64,000 nucleotides of DNA, from assembly GCF_963924675.1 (NCBI RefSeq), contig NC_089239.1:31581818-31645817 (forward strand), in the 5' to 3' direction. The position numbers and the translations under genes are program-made. The notes below the pieces were generated by a model. That model made no database searches. It saw only the letters and a list, made by a program, of their open reading frames with translations, and was not told the DNA's origin. This document shows positions 34,244-46,049 of this stretch, one piece after another (within the stretch, counting starts at the first letter, position 1; each line of letters begins with the position of its first letter). This DNA is from Phocoena phocoena. Lineage: Eukaryota > Chordata > Mammalia > Artiodactyla > Phocoenidae.

Positions 34244-35305
34244 ATAGGTTATTTTTCAAAATATAAATAATACAGAATCTATTATCAAAAGTAAACCTTA
34301 TGCTTTGAAAAGTATCATAAATTTCAGAATTGAGTTTGATCTTAAATATAACTTTCAGATGGGGAAATAAAAGAAAGAACAGAGAAGTGAGCTTTTTTGC
34401 TTAAGTCCCCATAGCTTTTTAATGGCAAACTTGGGACCTGAACATGAATGCATGTTAATCTATGTGTTCTTTCTGTAAAAGGTTACTTTTAGTTTATAAA
34501 TAAATAATATAATATAAAAAAAGAATATGAAAATAGTGAATGCATGAGATAAATTCCTGAAGAGAACTCACTGTCTTTAGTCCTCGAGGAATAATAATAA
34601 AATACTATTTCATTTATGTAATGGTCTTCATTCATCCATTACTTAATTCAATACTTTCTTCTGAATGACTACTCAGTAGTCATCTCTGTTCACACAAAAA
34701 TAAATAAGACCTGCCGTTTCAGGATCACCCACTGTGGAAGGAGGGTAGGCACATAGTCAGGTCACATAAAAGGTCATATATAAGGACTTTAACACCTTTA
34801 AAGGCAGTTTCAAGGTCTGAGGAAGGGCAATACCCATGAAGCTCTCTGCCGGCAGGTACTCTGGAGGAGGAAGAAGTGGGATTAGCTGGGGTGCGACTGC
34901 CAGGAACTGGTGAGGGTGGATGAACTGAGCGAGGATGCTGGGAGAAGCTGAACTGGGTAGACTCCAGGATGGCAGCCTTGACTCCCGGGCCTGTACAGTG
35001 GGATCAGTGCCTAGCTTGTAAGGTGGTTATAAAGAACAAAACAGAGAGTGTCATGATGGCAGTATTAATAGAGTACTTACTGTAATTCTAACAGTGAAGT
35101 CCCTCAACAAGAACGCAGATAGCAGGCGACTGGTGATGGGCAGGTGTCCTCCGCAGCAGGCTCCCCAAGTTTGTTGCATTAGCTTCACTTCCAGAAGAGC
35201 AACTCCCGTCCTTGTCCCCGCGCCCCTGCCACCCCTCCCAGTCTTATTTTACATGGTTGAATTATTTGATCCATTTATAGCATTATGGTGGTTTTCCTAT
35301 TTTAC
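34244..35305. other. Intergenic, nothing confident
   Basis: No gene. Weak old-LINE-like words near 34,620-34,730. Confidence 0.45.
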
Positions 35306-35309
35306 TACT

Positions 35310-35484
35310 AAAGACTATTTACTAATTGTTTACAGTATTTCAGGCACTCCCTTCATTTAATCCTTACAAATCTAGGAAGGGGGCAAACTCTTATCCTGTC
35401 TTAGAGGGTTTGGAGAGGTTAAATAATTTGCCCAAAGTCACAAGGCTCAGTATGTATTGGGAGTCCAACTCCAGAGGCCCTACA
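35310..35484 (-). mobile_element. MIR, reverse
   Basis: Complement of MIR: TCAGGCACTCCCTTCATTTA, GAGAGGTTAAATAATTTGCC, AAAGTCACAAGGCTCAGTA, ending CTCCAGAGGC. Clear match to the MIR order read backwards. Confidence 0.8.
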
Positions 35485-35639
35485 GTCTAAGTCAGAGGTT
35501 GGCAAACAAAGGCCCACAGGCCAGATCCTGCCCGCTGCCTGTATTTGTTCAGCCCACAAGCTGAGAATGGCTTTTCTACTTTTAAGTGGTTGGAAGTACC
35601 ACCCTCAACTACTATTATGAAACACTGGATGGTTGGAAA

Positions 35640-36600
35640 TTAGCTTTTAGTGCCGACTGGATAACATTTCTTAATGAATTTGACGTAAAATTACAAGGTA
35701 AAAGAGTGCTTATATGCAAAACTTATTCTGCAGTAAAGTCATTTCTATGATGACTAATGCTGTTTGAAACAAAATAAAGCTTCCTTATATACGTCATGTT
35801 CTATTAAAAGTTAAAACAAAAAAACAAAATCTCTATTTCCACACAAATTTGCAGAAGTAGATATAGCTTCCAAGTTCAAATTATATAGTTCTAGCAGCAT
35901 TTTTCAGACCTTAATCCAAATACAAGAAAAAAAGTCCATATTTAAAAATCCGATTAATGGTGCAATGGAGGAGCTTTCATGTAGTCTTCCTTTGGAAATT
36001 ACTAATATGTAATATAATGGCATGCTAAAATCAAACATCAAGAGAAAAATATAATAGAATTCTATATGCCTTCCAGTCGATTAATATGCTCAATTAAAAT
36101 CATATGTTCCGGGACTTCCCTGGTGGCGCAGTGGTTAAGAATCCTCCTGCCAGTGCGGGGGACACGGGTTCGAGCCCTGGTCGGGGAAGATCCCACATGC
36201 CGCATAGTAACTAAGCCCGTGCGCCACAACTACTGAGCCTGCGCTCTAGAGCCCGCAAGCCACAACTACTGAGCCCACGTGCCGCAACAACTGAAGCCCG
36301 CGTGCCTAGAGCCCGTGCTCCGCAACGAGAGGCCACCGCAGTGAGAAGCCCGCGCACCGCAACGAAGAGCAGCCCCTGCTCGCCGTAACTTGAGAAAGCC
36401 CGTGTGCGGCAACGAAGACCCAGCGCAGCCAAAGATTTTTTAAAAATTAAAAAATCATACATTCCTCTACTGACATGTGTTTGGTGACACCTGTAAGTGT
36501 GAAAAGAGATTTTTGAAGATGGAATACTTAAGATCTCATTTCGGATCAGCATTAACAGATAAATCTGCAGTTGATTCTGACTGTGGTGAAAACTAAGTGT
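35640..36600 (+). pseudogene. hAT-type transposase remnant
   Basis: Readable words in order: LAFSADW followed by NEFDVKLQGK (35,673-35,702) and a TYSAVKSF segment; IFKNPINGAMEELSCSLPLE near 35,940-36,000; then, beyond the SINE, CEKRFLKMEYLRSHF (36,498-36,542) and GSALTDKSAVDSD. The order matches the C-terminal half of Charlie-type transposases, including the C-terminal dimerisation region (C-E-x-x-F-x-x-M). The same family gave rise to domesticated human genes such as ZBED5 and GTF2IRD2. Stops and frameshifts make it non-functional. Confidence 0.65.
36111..36450 (+). mobile_element. CHR-type SINE, long form, inside the hAT element
   Basis: GGGACTTCCCTGGTGGCGCAG-type head, B box GGTTCGAGCCC, long tail ending AGCGCAGCCAAAGA. 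Duplication AAAATCATATGTTCC (36,096-36,110) against AAAATCATACATTCC (36,451-36,465), 13 of 15. It splits the transposase remnant. Confidence 0.95.
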
Positions 36601-36879
36601 GAACCTCAATTAAGCAAAATGCCATGCCCTCTGAAGAGAATTCCGTTCTTCTCATTAGTAGGCCTGTATTTTTAAAAGCGAACTTGTGTCATTGTATTTT
36701 GAAGGTCATCCGTAAAATCTTTGTGCGAATTTGTCTTCTCTTCTGCCGTATAAATTCCTGCACAGTGTCTTCAGTGTTGCCTCATAGCGGGCAAAGCCTA
36801 AAGTATTTACCCTCTGACCCTTTGTAGCTAATCTTACTGACCCCTATTCTAATTCCAGCAAACGCTGGCTTCACATCGT

Positions 36880-37680
36880 TCCCCTTTCAGAGCTGTCGGC
36901 TAGCTACCTGTCCCTAGACGGGAATTCCCACTCCTAGCTCACTTGCTTCCGGAAGCTTCAGATCAGAATTGCAGGGGGTACAGAGCTGTTTATGAACTTT
37001 CTGTCTCTACTTAAAAACGCTTCACCCTGCTGAGCAACCCCCTCCAGCCCCGCCCCCGACTCGGCCTTACAGATGCCGGCAGGTTGACACGGCCACTCAC
37101 TGCTGGGTGTCCCCCTGCCAAGGCCTTTCCTTGGACTCCAGAGTTCCCATTCTCCTTCCCTGGCTCTGTCACAAATCTTGTTTTTGAGTGCTTAGTGGTC
37201 CTCCAGTCTTCACCAGTCTGTGGAGGCCGGGTTTGAGGTCCCCGGGGAGTGAGGGTCTTGGCCCCCCTAACTATTCTGCTCTCCAAAGGAAGCCCTCCGG
37301 CTGGGTGAGTGAACGAATATCGGACTATATTTTATTCAAAGCCTAAGAAACAACTATTCATGAGCAAGGGAGCCGTGAACAACCAGCTCCCAAGGTTTGA
37401 GGCGGGGAGGCCTTGGATGGAGGCGTTGTGTAAGGCAAAGAGTATGAAAAGGGTCCACAAAGCTCACTGCAACACCTGTGGGTGAGGCGAGCCGCTGGGA
37501 GGCAGCGATGGGCCCCCAGGAGAGTGGAGGGCCCTGAGGCTGTCTCTCGGAGCCACTCCTGCCATGTGTCCGCTCAGGCTAGCTTCAGAGAGTCCTTACC
37601 CCTCTGGTCACCTGGTGTCATGACTGGGGGCGCAGCAGGAAGAAAACTGTGGGAGAGGGGAGGGCCAGTAATATGCTGAT
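36880..37680. other. GC-rich block of unknown identity
   Basis: About 800 bases with clearly higher GC than both flanks. It includes CCCCGCCCCCGACTCGG and several CpGs, and a weak CTCF-like CTGGGGGCGC near 37,624. There are short open frames (37,011-37,286 on -, 37,482-37,679 on +), neither recognised. The complement near 37,330 reads GAATAAAATATAG, a possible poly-A signal, so it could be a minus-strand LTR or retrocopy. I cannot decide. Confidence 0.35.
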
Positions 37681-39925
37681 GAAAGAAACTTACCCTGAGT
37701 GCCAAAATAAACGAATCTTCCTACACTTATTTTTTAAGGGAAATATTTATGCACAGATGGTTGTCTAATTGGTAGCCCTTCACAAGGCCACTATTTGACA
37801 TGTAAAATCCTCGTCTCTAGAGAGACTTTTTTTTTACAAGTTACTAAAAGGGGGCTTAAAGAATCAAAATGTGAGAGGAGTAGGAAATGTAATTGTCACT
37901 GAGTGCTTATGTAGTACAATGAAAAGAAGTGACTAGAGCTTCTTATTAATGGAGAAATAGTACAAAAATAGATAAGCTTAAATCATGCAAGAAAATGACA
38001 GAAGATAAAAAACTCAACTTTTCTATTGTCAAGGCAAGGATTTCCAAACTTTTAAAAGTAATATAGATTGATTGTCTCCACTTAACTATTTTGACTCCTG
38101 AACCATTTTCTCTGCAGCCTTCCGTTAGTGTATGCATCGCATCCATGCTAGCTGATAAATAACAGCATGTGATATAATGCAGTTTCCGACTACATGCGCT
38201 ATGCATTTTCCATGATCAGAATCAGCTGTAAATGGAGCAGGTCTGCCTTACCCCAGAATATCTTAAGTGCTCAGATTTACACACTTGTAGCCAACCAAAG
38301 CCCCTCCTGTGTCCTCTCTTGACTCAAAAGTTTTGCTCACCAGGCTGGGTCCCCAGTGCTACTGTCTTCTGAGCCCAGCTAAGGCTGGCACACCTGGACC
38401 CTTGTCTGCCCCAGTGTTTTGATGTGGGCAGGTCGAATGTCAGGCTGCCTTGTTCAGTATCTACTCGGCCGTTTACTGTGGGTAATTCTAATGCTTGCTG
38501 GTTTTCTTTCAAATGGGTTAAAAACTGTATCGTGATTCTGTGAGGTAAAATATGCCAAGAACTTGATGTTTAATTTTCATGTATTTTATAGACAGCTGTT
38601 GCCGTTTTACTGTTCCTTTACATTTAGTCCCAGGGTTCTTTGTGTTCTTTTCTTGGTTCTTATGCAAGCCTTCTTTCCTTCAATTAGTCTGTTTATTTCA
38701 AAACTATATTTAAATCTGCTATTATATTTTATTTTAGTCTTTATCAGAATATATTATATAACTAATCATTTTTTTTTCTAACATGTAATCGTAGGGAAGT
38801 ACATGGGCCAGAATATTACATTATTAAATAATCGTGCTTGTCAGAGGCAATGCTTGAATATCAAGACAGTATGAGGCTAATGAAAAATGCTTTGAAAAGC
38901 TACAAACATGGTGTATCTCAGGTTATCAGATGGGAGATGGGGGTTAAAGGCCAGAGAGCGTGGCATAAGAAACAGGAGAGATTCATGCTACAACTCTGGG
39001 CTTTAGTCTCTATTATAAACACTTTTCATTACTGAGAACGATTACAGGAAAGAGCAGCCTCTTTAGAGCAAAATCTGTAGAGAAGGAAATGTGCAAAAAA
39101 AGATCTTCAAGATTCCTTTTTAAAGTTATAATACAGTTTAAAATCATTACAGGTGGAATTATTAGAAATAAGGAAAATCATGAAACAGAAGGCACAATCA
39201 GGTTCAATAGCAATCATACTCGCAGACGTGCAGGTTCTTACTGAATCGTTAAGTGGGCGGAGCCTCAAGCTCTAACAAGTTGAGACTCTGAGAAAATACG
39301 AATGCTGCAGAAAAGCCATCTGCAATTGTAAAATACAGAGGGTAGAGGGAGGATTCTAAAACATACTCAGGAAATAAATGTGCAGTTAGTACCCCTCAGA
39401 AATAATGCAAGAGGGGATTGAGGCTGACGTGAATGAGGATGAAAATTACGAAAGCACTCGAACAAAAGCAAGAAAGCACGAATCAAATATAGCATCGCTA
39501 AGAACTGCTACTCAATGAAAGAAGGGTTAAGAGCAAGGATAAACTATTAGGAAAACTCTATTAGGAAAACTATCACTACGATGGAGGACTCATAAAGTCA
39601 GTAAGCAGAACAAAAATGTAAATATGTACGGAGGAAATAAAGCAAAATAAACAAGGATAGAGTGTAATTTTAGTTCTGCTATGTTAAATGTACATAGTAC
39701 ATAATATACCTTGAAGAAAATAATATGCCTTATTCCTGAATTCCGTTAGACTTCTTAAGTCCCTTCACTTACTTTGTGAAAGCACCTATTCTTCCTCATA
39801 TGGGGTAACCACTGATGTCAATAAGAGGTGAGGGTCCTTCAGTTTAGGTTAAACCCAATTCACTAATGAGGGTTGGGTTTTGTGACCTCTTGGTGAAATA
39901 TTATGACACTTCTTAAAGGACAGTG
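37681..39925. other. Intergenic, nothing recognised
   Basis: More than 2 kb with no gene or confident repeat. A small direct duplication, CTATTAGGAAAACT twice, lies at 39,545-39,573. Confidence 0.45.
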
Positions 39926-39929
39926 TACT

Positions 39930-40098
39930 GTAGCTGAAAGATAATTAAATTAGGACCCAGGTTCAAGTTCAGCTTTGATCTTTTACCAGCTAATGTGACT
40001 TTGGACAACTCATCTAAACTCTTCTAACAGCTGCTTTGTCTACAAAATGTGTGTACTGATTACACCTTCAGAGAGATAATTCGAGAATGAAATATAAA
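39930..40098 (+). mobile_element. MIR fragment
   Basis: AGGACCCAGGTTCAAGTTCA, TACCAGCTAATGTGACTTTG, GACAACTCATCTAAACTCTT: MIR B box, core and tail order. Confidence 0.75.
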
Positions 40099-40099
40099 G

Positions 40100-40312
40100 C
40101 ATTTATTTTTAAAAAATTTTTATTGGTGTATAGTTGATTTACAGTGTTGTGTTAGTTTCAGGTGTACAGCAAAGTGATTCAGTTATACGTATACATATAT
40201 CCGCTCTTTTTTAGATTCTTTTCCCATATAGGCCATTACACAGTATTGAGTAGAGTTCCCTGTGCTCTACAGCAGGTCCTTATTAGTTATCTATTTTATA
40301 CCTAGTAGTGTG
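40100..40312 (-). mobile_element. 5'-truncated L1 3' end
   Basis: TTTTTATTGGTGTATAGTTG, CAGTGTTGTGTTAGTTTCAG, TACAGCAAAGTGATTCAGTT: same 3'-UTR words as the full-length L1, reversed. Only about 210 bp long. Confidence 0.9.
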
Positions 40313-41235
40313 TAAGACTGTCCCCAGGACTGATAAATATTAGCTCTTTTTCCTCCAAATCCCTAAGGTTCTGGCCAACCTTGAAGTCAGCGATGCCATT
40401 GCTGAGCTCCGTAAATCAAGAAAATAGTACCTGCTAATAGGCTTGTTGAGAAAATCCATTAATGATGAAGAAACTTAGCTAAAAAGTGGTAGTGTCACTG
40501 TCTCATCACATTCCTTCCGGGAATGTCCACAGTATGAAAAGCTTTAACTTTTAGGTAGCTGACAGCAGCGGACAGTATTGCTTGCAGTCTGAGCTGAGCT
40601 CAGTGTGAGCACAACATCTAAGGATTCGGAAGCAGAAACAGGACAGTAAACACTTTGCACCCGTGCAGTGCCATGCCCCCCATGGGCACTCAAAAATATA
40701 ACCCACGGCGATTATGACAATGGTGAGCAATCAGCGTCTAGAGCCATTAGTAAACAGCCGCTGGGCACTCAGGCGGGGAAGGCTGCTGCCTCTGCGGCCT
40801 CCGCCAAGTCTGGCTCCACACGCCCGCCGGTTACAGGGCAGGGATTTAAGAAGTGTAGGGCTTCGCAAAGACAGGAAATGGCCTGTTTTGTGACCCAAAT
40901 AAAATGCTGACAGTCCGTCATGAAACCATTTTTTGCCCCAAACCCTTATCTATATTTTTTCCCCCTTAAAGTTTCTATCTTTGGGCTACTAAATTCTCCC
41001 GGGGTGGGGGGGGGTGTGTGGAAATGTTATTTGTATCAGAAAGCTATCACTTAAGGATATAGCCTCAACGTTGCTTTAACTCTCTGAGGTAAGACCACGA
41101 AAATCTCTATTTTTCAAATAAGGTGTGGATCAGGAGACAGAAGGAGAAAGGCTAAACAAAGGAATAAATAAATGGAACGAAAAGAATGGAGAAATGCCTC
41201 TTCGTTTTTTTCTAACTTTTCTACAGTAGGCATAT
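40313..41235. other. Intergenic; G-run at 40,999-41,014
   Basis: No gene. A G-rich run (GGGGTGGGGGGGGG) lies near 41,000. Weak MIR-like words at 40,370-40,460 and 41,060-41,150. Confidence 0.4.
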
Positions 41236-41239
41236 GGCA

Positions 41240-41760
41240 GAAACTGCTTGTCACTTACTATGATCTAGTCTCCCCTTCCTCCTTGCTAACAGAACTCCAG
41301 TTTTGTTGGAGATGATCATCAAGGTTTCCAGCTTACTATGTAAATAACTTCACTTCTCCCAAATAACTTTGCAGATAGGGAAAGCTATGTTATCTAGTTA
41401 TAGCCAGTAAGGTATAGGCAGACATGTTTGGGGAAAGGATCCCTTCTCAAGACAAGACAAAGCCTTATGGGAAAGGCTTCTGGATCTTTCCCTTTCTTCC
41501 TGCCTGAGATCAGAATGTGATGGCTGGAGGGGCAGCAGCCATTATGCAAACATGAGTGCAAAGGCCACATTACTGAGGAAGGCAGAATAGGAAACAGGAG
41601 TTTGAAGCCTTGATGATCTTGCAGGGCTTCAGCTACAGCAGCCTTGGGCCCCTATCTACACAGTGTCTTGTATGTGAGAAAAAGAAGCCCTTTCTGTGTT
41701 TAAGCCACTGTTTTTCAGATTTTTTTCTAGCTCAAAGCCAAACATGATGTTATGTAGAGC
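41240..41760 (+). mobile_element. Old retroelement (LTR-like), unnamed
   Basis: Words of a familiar old repeat in order: AGCCAGTAAGGTATAGGCAG, TTCTTCCTGCCTGAGATCAG, GATGGCTGGAGGGGCAGCAG, AGCCTTGATGATCTTGCAGG, TTCTGTGTTTAAGCCACTGT. The end resembles an LTR or MER 3' end. Confidence 0.5.
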
Positions 41761-42299
41761 ATGTGTTATTGGTGGAACTGTTTTTAAATACATAACTTTT
41801 ATGTGGACTGGGAAACCAAAATATTGGTGTGGCTCTTTTTCCCATGGTCTAGAATCAAACAGGCAGTGTCTCTGAGGTATGTGCATGTTTATCAATGTGT
41901 ACACATGCACACACGTTTGTCTATTTCATATATATACCCACGTACATATGTAAATATAGTTATGTACCCATATATCTGGATGTTTGCTAGGTACTTGCAT
42001 ACATATAGAAACACCTAGGTATATTTACTTGATTTGTTCTCACCATCAAGAGATATTTTTTAATGGATAAGAAAAGAATACAATACTATGAGAAGTACAA
42101 ATCTGAAATCTTAAATATGAGTGTCAGGAAGTTATAGATCCCCAGGTAATGTATGAGTCATAGGGTTAGGGGGGTTGATACTTTCAGGCCAAAAGTTGAC
42201 CAAAGGAGTTAGTTCCTCATGTCTTTAACTTCATGCTCTTAATTCCATTATATAAAATAAGTTAAGCCTGTTTTTCAAACCTCTTCAGTTCATGGACAT
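41761..42299. other. Intergenic, nothing recognised
   Basis: No gene; AT-rich with CA/TA-rich patches at 41,890-42,010. Confidence 0.5.
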
Positions 42300-42465
42300 G
42301 GACACTTAAAATCGTAGAGTTGGAAGGGACTTGAGAGATCACCTTGTCCAAATCCTCTGATTTTATGGATAATGAAGCTGAGATCCCAAAACACAGGTGA
42401 TTTGTCTTGTGCTGGGAATATATCAGTAGCTGAGCTAACACCCAAACCCTTTTTCCTGCCTTTCA
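42300..42465 (-). mobile_element. MIR3-type SINE, reverse
   Basis: TAGAGTTGGAAGGGACTTGA, GAGATCACCTTGTCCAAATC, GGATAATGAAGCTGAGAT: the complement of the MIR3 tail, which is read forward at 905-1,095. Confidence 0.7.
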
Positions 42466-42799
42466 TTCAGGCTCCATGTCAGCAGACACACAAGTCAGTG
42501 TGTTTTCCAGACTCAGGACCCCTCTCCTGTAATGCAGGTCCCTGCATGTGTCAGCATCTATTTGGGTCCTTTGTGTCACTTCCATGGGACTTGAGAACAA
42601 GGGGAACAGCTACAAGCGCAATGGCACTCATGTTGCTTTGGTGCCTGGGAGTAACAAAGTCCTTTGTCTCCCACCCAAGAGTCTCAAGTCTTCTGAATCT
42701 ATGAAACAGGAATAGGCTAATTTATTAACCTGTAGGTCAGATAAGATCAGTTGCCGGGCTGGATATAAGCCTCATAGAAAAAGTTGGGGATTAACTCCT
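42466..42799. other. Intergenic, nothing recognised
   Basis: Includes a chance 110-codon ORF (42,372-42,704) running out of the MIR3. No gene recognised. Confidence 0.5.
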
Positions 42800-43965
42800 T
42801 TTCTGTTTTATGTGAAATTATCTGCAGGATTTGCGTTATTTCCTTTTTTTAAGTTTGATAGAATTCACCAATAAAGCCATTTGAGACTCACGTTCTACGT
42901 GTGGTTAAGATTCTTTTTTTTTTTTTTTTTAATTTTTACTGGAGTATAGCTGCTTTACAATGTTGTGTTAGTTTCTACTGTACAGCAAAGTGAATCAGCT
43001 ATATGTATACATATATCCCCTCTTTTTTGGATTTCCTTCCCATTTAGGTCACCCCAGAGCACTGAGTAGAGTTCCCTTTGATTCAACTCCATTATTATGG
43101 GGCTACTCAGATTTTCTGTTTTGTTAGCTTTGGTAACTTGCTTTTAAAGGAATTTGTCCACCTCATCTAAATTGTCATATATGTTGGTATATGGTTGTTC
43201 AAAATATTCCCTTATTATTCCTTTAATATCTATAATATATGGAAAAAACCAAACTCTCATTTATTTCTGAAAGAAATAGTTTTGGTTTTCTTTTTAACTT
43301 TCTTGTCTTTATCAAAAGAAATATTTTATTAACCTTTTCAGAGGACTTACTTTTGGTTTTGTGAATTTCCTCCATTGTTTGTTTTATATTACTTGATCTC
43401 CACTCTTATGTTTATTATTTTTGTCCTTTTATATATTTGGGTTCAAATTGCTTGTCTTTTTCTAGATTCTTAAGGTGGAAATTTAGAGTGATCTTAAGTC
43501 TTTTTTCTTTCCTAATTTAAGAATTTCCCTTTACTGCTTTAGCAACATCCCACAGCATCCCGTAACATTTCATAGGCTATATTTTCATTATAGTTTTTCT
43601 CAAATCAAGTTTTCATTTTCTTTGTGATTTTTTCCCCTTGACTTCTTTGATATTTAGAAGGGAGTTCTTTAATTTCCAAACGTCTAGGCTTATCTAGATG
43701 TGTTATTGATTTCTAATTTGAGTCTGTTACTATCAGTTAACATGCTTTAAAAATCAAGCCTTTTAAGTTTATTGAATGTGTTTCTTTCCCAGCATAGAGT
43801 TTCTCTTGGAGATTTTACTGTATGCACTTGACAAGGGATGTTAAAAATCTCCATTAGGTTTATCCTATTAGTTCTACCTGTGTTTGCTTTGGGCTTTTTG
43901 TTATCCACACGGTTTATCCCTGAAGTTTCAGCCTTCAGCGCCCCCCCACGTGAAGAATGACGCCA
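42800..43965 (-). mobile_element. Old L1 (L1M-type), ORF2 middle part
   Basis: Complement of degenerate L1 ORF2: GTTTGATAGAATTCACCAAT near 42,855, ACTTACTTTTGGTTTTGTGA near 43,350, TTTAATTTCCAAACGTCTAG near 43,670, TCTTGGAGATTTTACTGTAT near 43,805. Interrupted by a younger L1 end at 42,914-43,075. Confidence 0.75.
42914..43075 (-). mobile_element. 5'-truncated L1 3' end, nested in old L1
   Basis: Poly-T, then TTACTGGAGTATAGCTGCTT, TACAATGTTGTGTTAGTTTC, ATATGTATACATATATCCCC: 3'-UTR words of the younger L1. Only about 160 bp. Confidence 0.9.
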
Positions 43966-43987
43966 GACTTGCTTTTCTTTCTTTTTT

Positions 43988-44428
43988 TTTTTTACATCTT
44001 TATTGGAGTATAATTGCTTTACAATGGTGTGTTAGTTTCTGCTTTATAACAAAGTGAATCAGTTATACATATACATATGTTCCCATATCTCTTCCCTCTT
44101 GCGTCTCCCGCCCTCCCACCCTCCCTATCCCACCCCTCCAGGTGGTCCCAAAGCACCGAGCTGATATCCCTGTGCTATGTGGCTGCTTCCCACTAGCTAT
44201 CTACCTTACGTTTGTTAGTGTATATATGTCCATGCCTCTCTCTCGCTTTGTCACAGCTCACCCTTCCCCCTCCCCATATCCTCAAGTCCGTTCTCCTGTA
44301 GGCCTGTGTCTTTATTCCTGTCTTACCCCTAGGTTCTTCATGACATTTTTTTTTTCTTAAATTCCATATATATGTGTTAGCATACGGTATTTGTCTTTCT
44401 CTTTCTGACTTACTTCACTCTGTATGAC
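43988..44428 (-). mobile_element. 5'-truncated L1 3' end
   Basis: Poly-T, then ACATCTTTATTGGAGTATAA, then about 440 bp closely matching the full-length L1 3' UTR at 22,488-22,915, ending within the ORF2 end (CACTCTGTATGAC). The truncation point is at 44,428. Confidence 0.93.
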
Positions 44429-46015
44429 TCTGGCTTTTGACTTCGCATCCGGGCTGGCAGCCTGACGCACCTGGGCAGCCTCTCCACGTGGACGGGTCGT
44501 GGGCGGTCATCATAGCTGTCGTTTGCGAGCCTGTGGAGCCATGGGCTCTGGAGCAGCAAGCTCTCGGAGTGTCGTTTTTCCCCGAGAACTTCAGCTCTGT
44601 GCACCAGGGCTGTGTTGAACAAAATCGACTTCCACTCAAGCAAAATAAGGACAGGAGGGCACAGTGTACAAAACAGCAGTGGGAACGTCACGGCAGTGCC
44701 AGCTCAGAACGGGCACCTGGTCAATGAGCCGCACAGGGGCTCAGCATGCTGTTGCCTACCCGGGAGCCACGCTCCCCTTTGTTTTTACTAAAAGAACCCT
44801 TGTTTTCAGCTTTTATTGGCAATGCAGCCAAAAAACACACAAACAAAGAAACCAAAACAAACCGACCCTACCGTTTCTCAGACTCTGTTACAGCAAAGGC
44901 TGACGGTATGGCATGGCTTCGTCGGTGAGATTAGCTGGAACCTAACCAGGAATTCCTGTGTAGTTTTGCTCTCCTGACACAGGTGCCAGCCTTCCTCTTC
45001 ATAGCTTTCTTATTCTTCCTGCTTGGAGTACAGAAGGGGGTCAGAGGTATCTCGCAACCGTGAAGTAATTGTGCGAGTGAAGGAACGGAAAGACAAAATA
45101 AATCCAGGATGTTGATGATATTACAAGGCTGCTACACCACCTGGCCTGCCTATGTCCAGGCCTACTGTGTAAGAACAAGAAACCCCTATTTGGTTAAGCT
45201 GCCATAATTGTGTTTGTGTTATATGCAGCTGAACTTTAAAAAGATAAAGTATTAAGAGACTGATTACTCTATCAGAAGCCAAATTCAAACTTCTGCCTGA
45301 GTTGTACTTTCACAACTTTCTACTCTTCTAGAACAATTTCTTTAAAAAATAAACTTCAAAAATTTCTACGTTATCATGCAAAGAACTCAGTGCAGACTTA
45401 CACCCATTTGGCATCATTTTGGTAATCAGAAGTCCTCCAAGCAGTGGTTTTCTCTTTGAAATGTCACTCCTTTTTCTAAAATGAAACACTAAGTCCAGGC
45501 TATACAGAGGAAGATTGTCGACTGCCCTTCTGTAAAACAATTTGACTTCCTGCACAGTTTGAAAGACATTACAAGGTGAAGTTTGTACAAAATTATTTTC
45601 TTATCTGGTATCTCTGCAAATGTGTTTCTGTAACTGCCTTGGCCTTTTCACTCTGAGTTGACGTCAGGCTTAACCCTTTTCTCTTGGGGAGTTTTGAATT
45701 CCCAAAGTGCAGTGCGAATCCCTTCCGCATTAGCACTGAACCTCAGAAGCAAATTCCCACATGCGTGTGCTGGGGAATTAATCAACCCGTCCACAATCAA
45801 GCTTTCACATGAATATCTACTGATACAAACTTCCACATCTGAGACAGAGAGCAGTTCCAGTCAGCATTTAGGATATGGCTCTGGACGCCCTGCTTGAGAG
45901 TTAGCGGAGGAAGAGAATGCATTGTTTCTCAGCTCTGCTAACTTAAATCTGAATATTTTGTGAAGGTGAGTGTGCTTATCCCTGAAAGATTATGAAACTT
46001 CTACTTGTGTGTGGA
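44429..46015. other. Intergenic; GC/CpG-rich start
   Basis: The first 350 bases are richer in GC and CpG than the surroundings and have open frames on both strands (44,410-44,691 on -, 44,437-44,727 on +) that I do not recognise. The rest has no gene or confident repeat. Confidence 0.4.
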
Positions 46016-46016
46016 C

Positions 46017-46019
<3 letters not shown>

Positions 46020-46048
<29 letters not shown>

Positions 46049-46049
46049 T
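46020..46049 (+). repeat. (CA)n microsatellite
   Basis: About 14-15 uninterrupted AC units. Likely polymorphic. Confidence 0.95.

Larger units (their letters stand above)
35493..36846 (+). mobile_element. hAT-Charlie DNA transposon with transposase remnants
   Basis: A 1.35-kb element (about 1.0 kb without a later SINE). It starts CAGAGGTTGGCAAAC and ends ACTGACCCCTA, matching hAT-type CAG...CTG ends. The flanks GTCTAAGT (35,485-35,492) and TTCTAATT (36,847-36,854) agree at 6 of 8 bases, as expected for an 8-bp hAT duplication. Inside, + strand pieces read like a hAT transposase (next entry). It is most likely a partly deleted autonomous Charlie-group copy. Confidence 0.72.
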
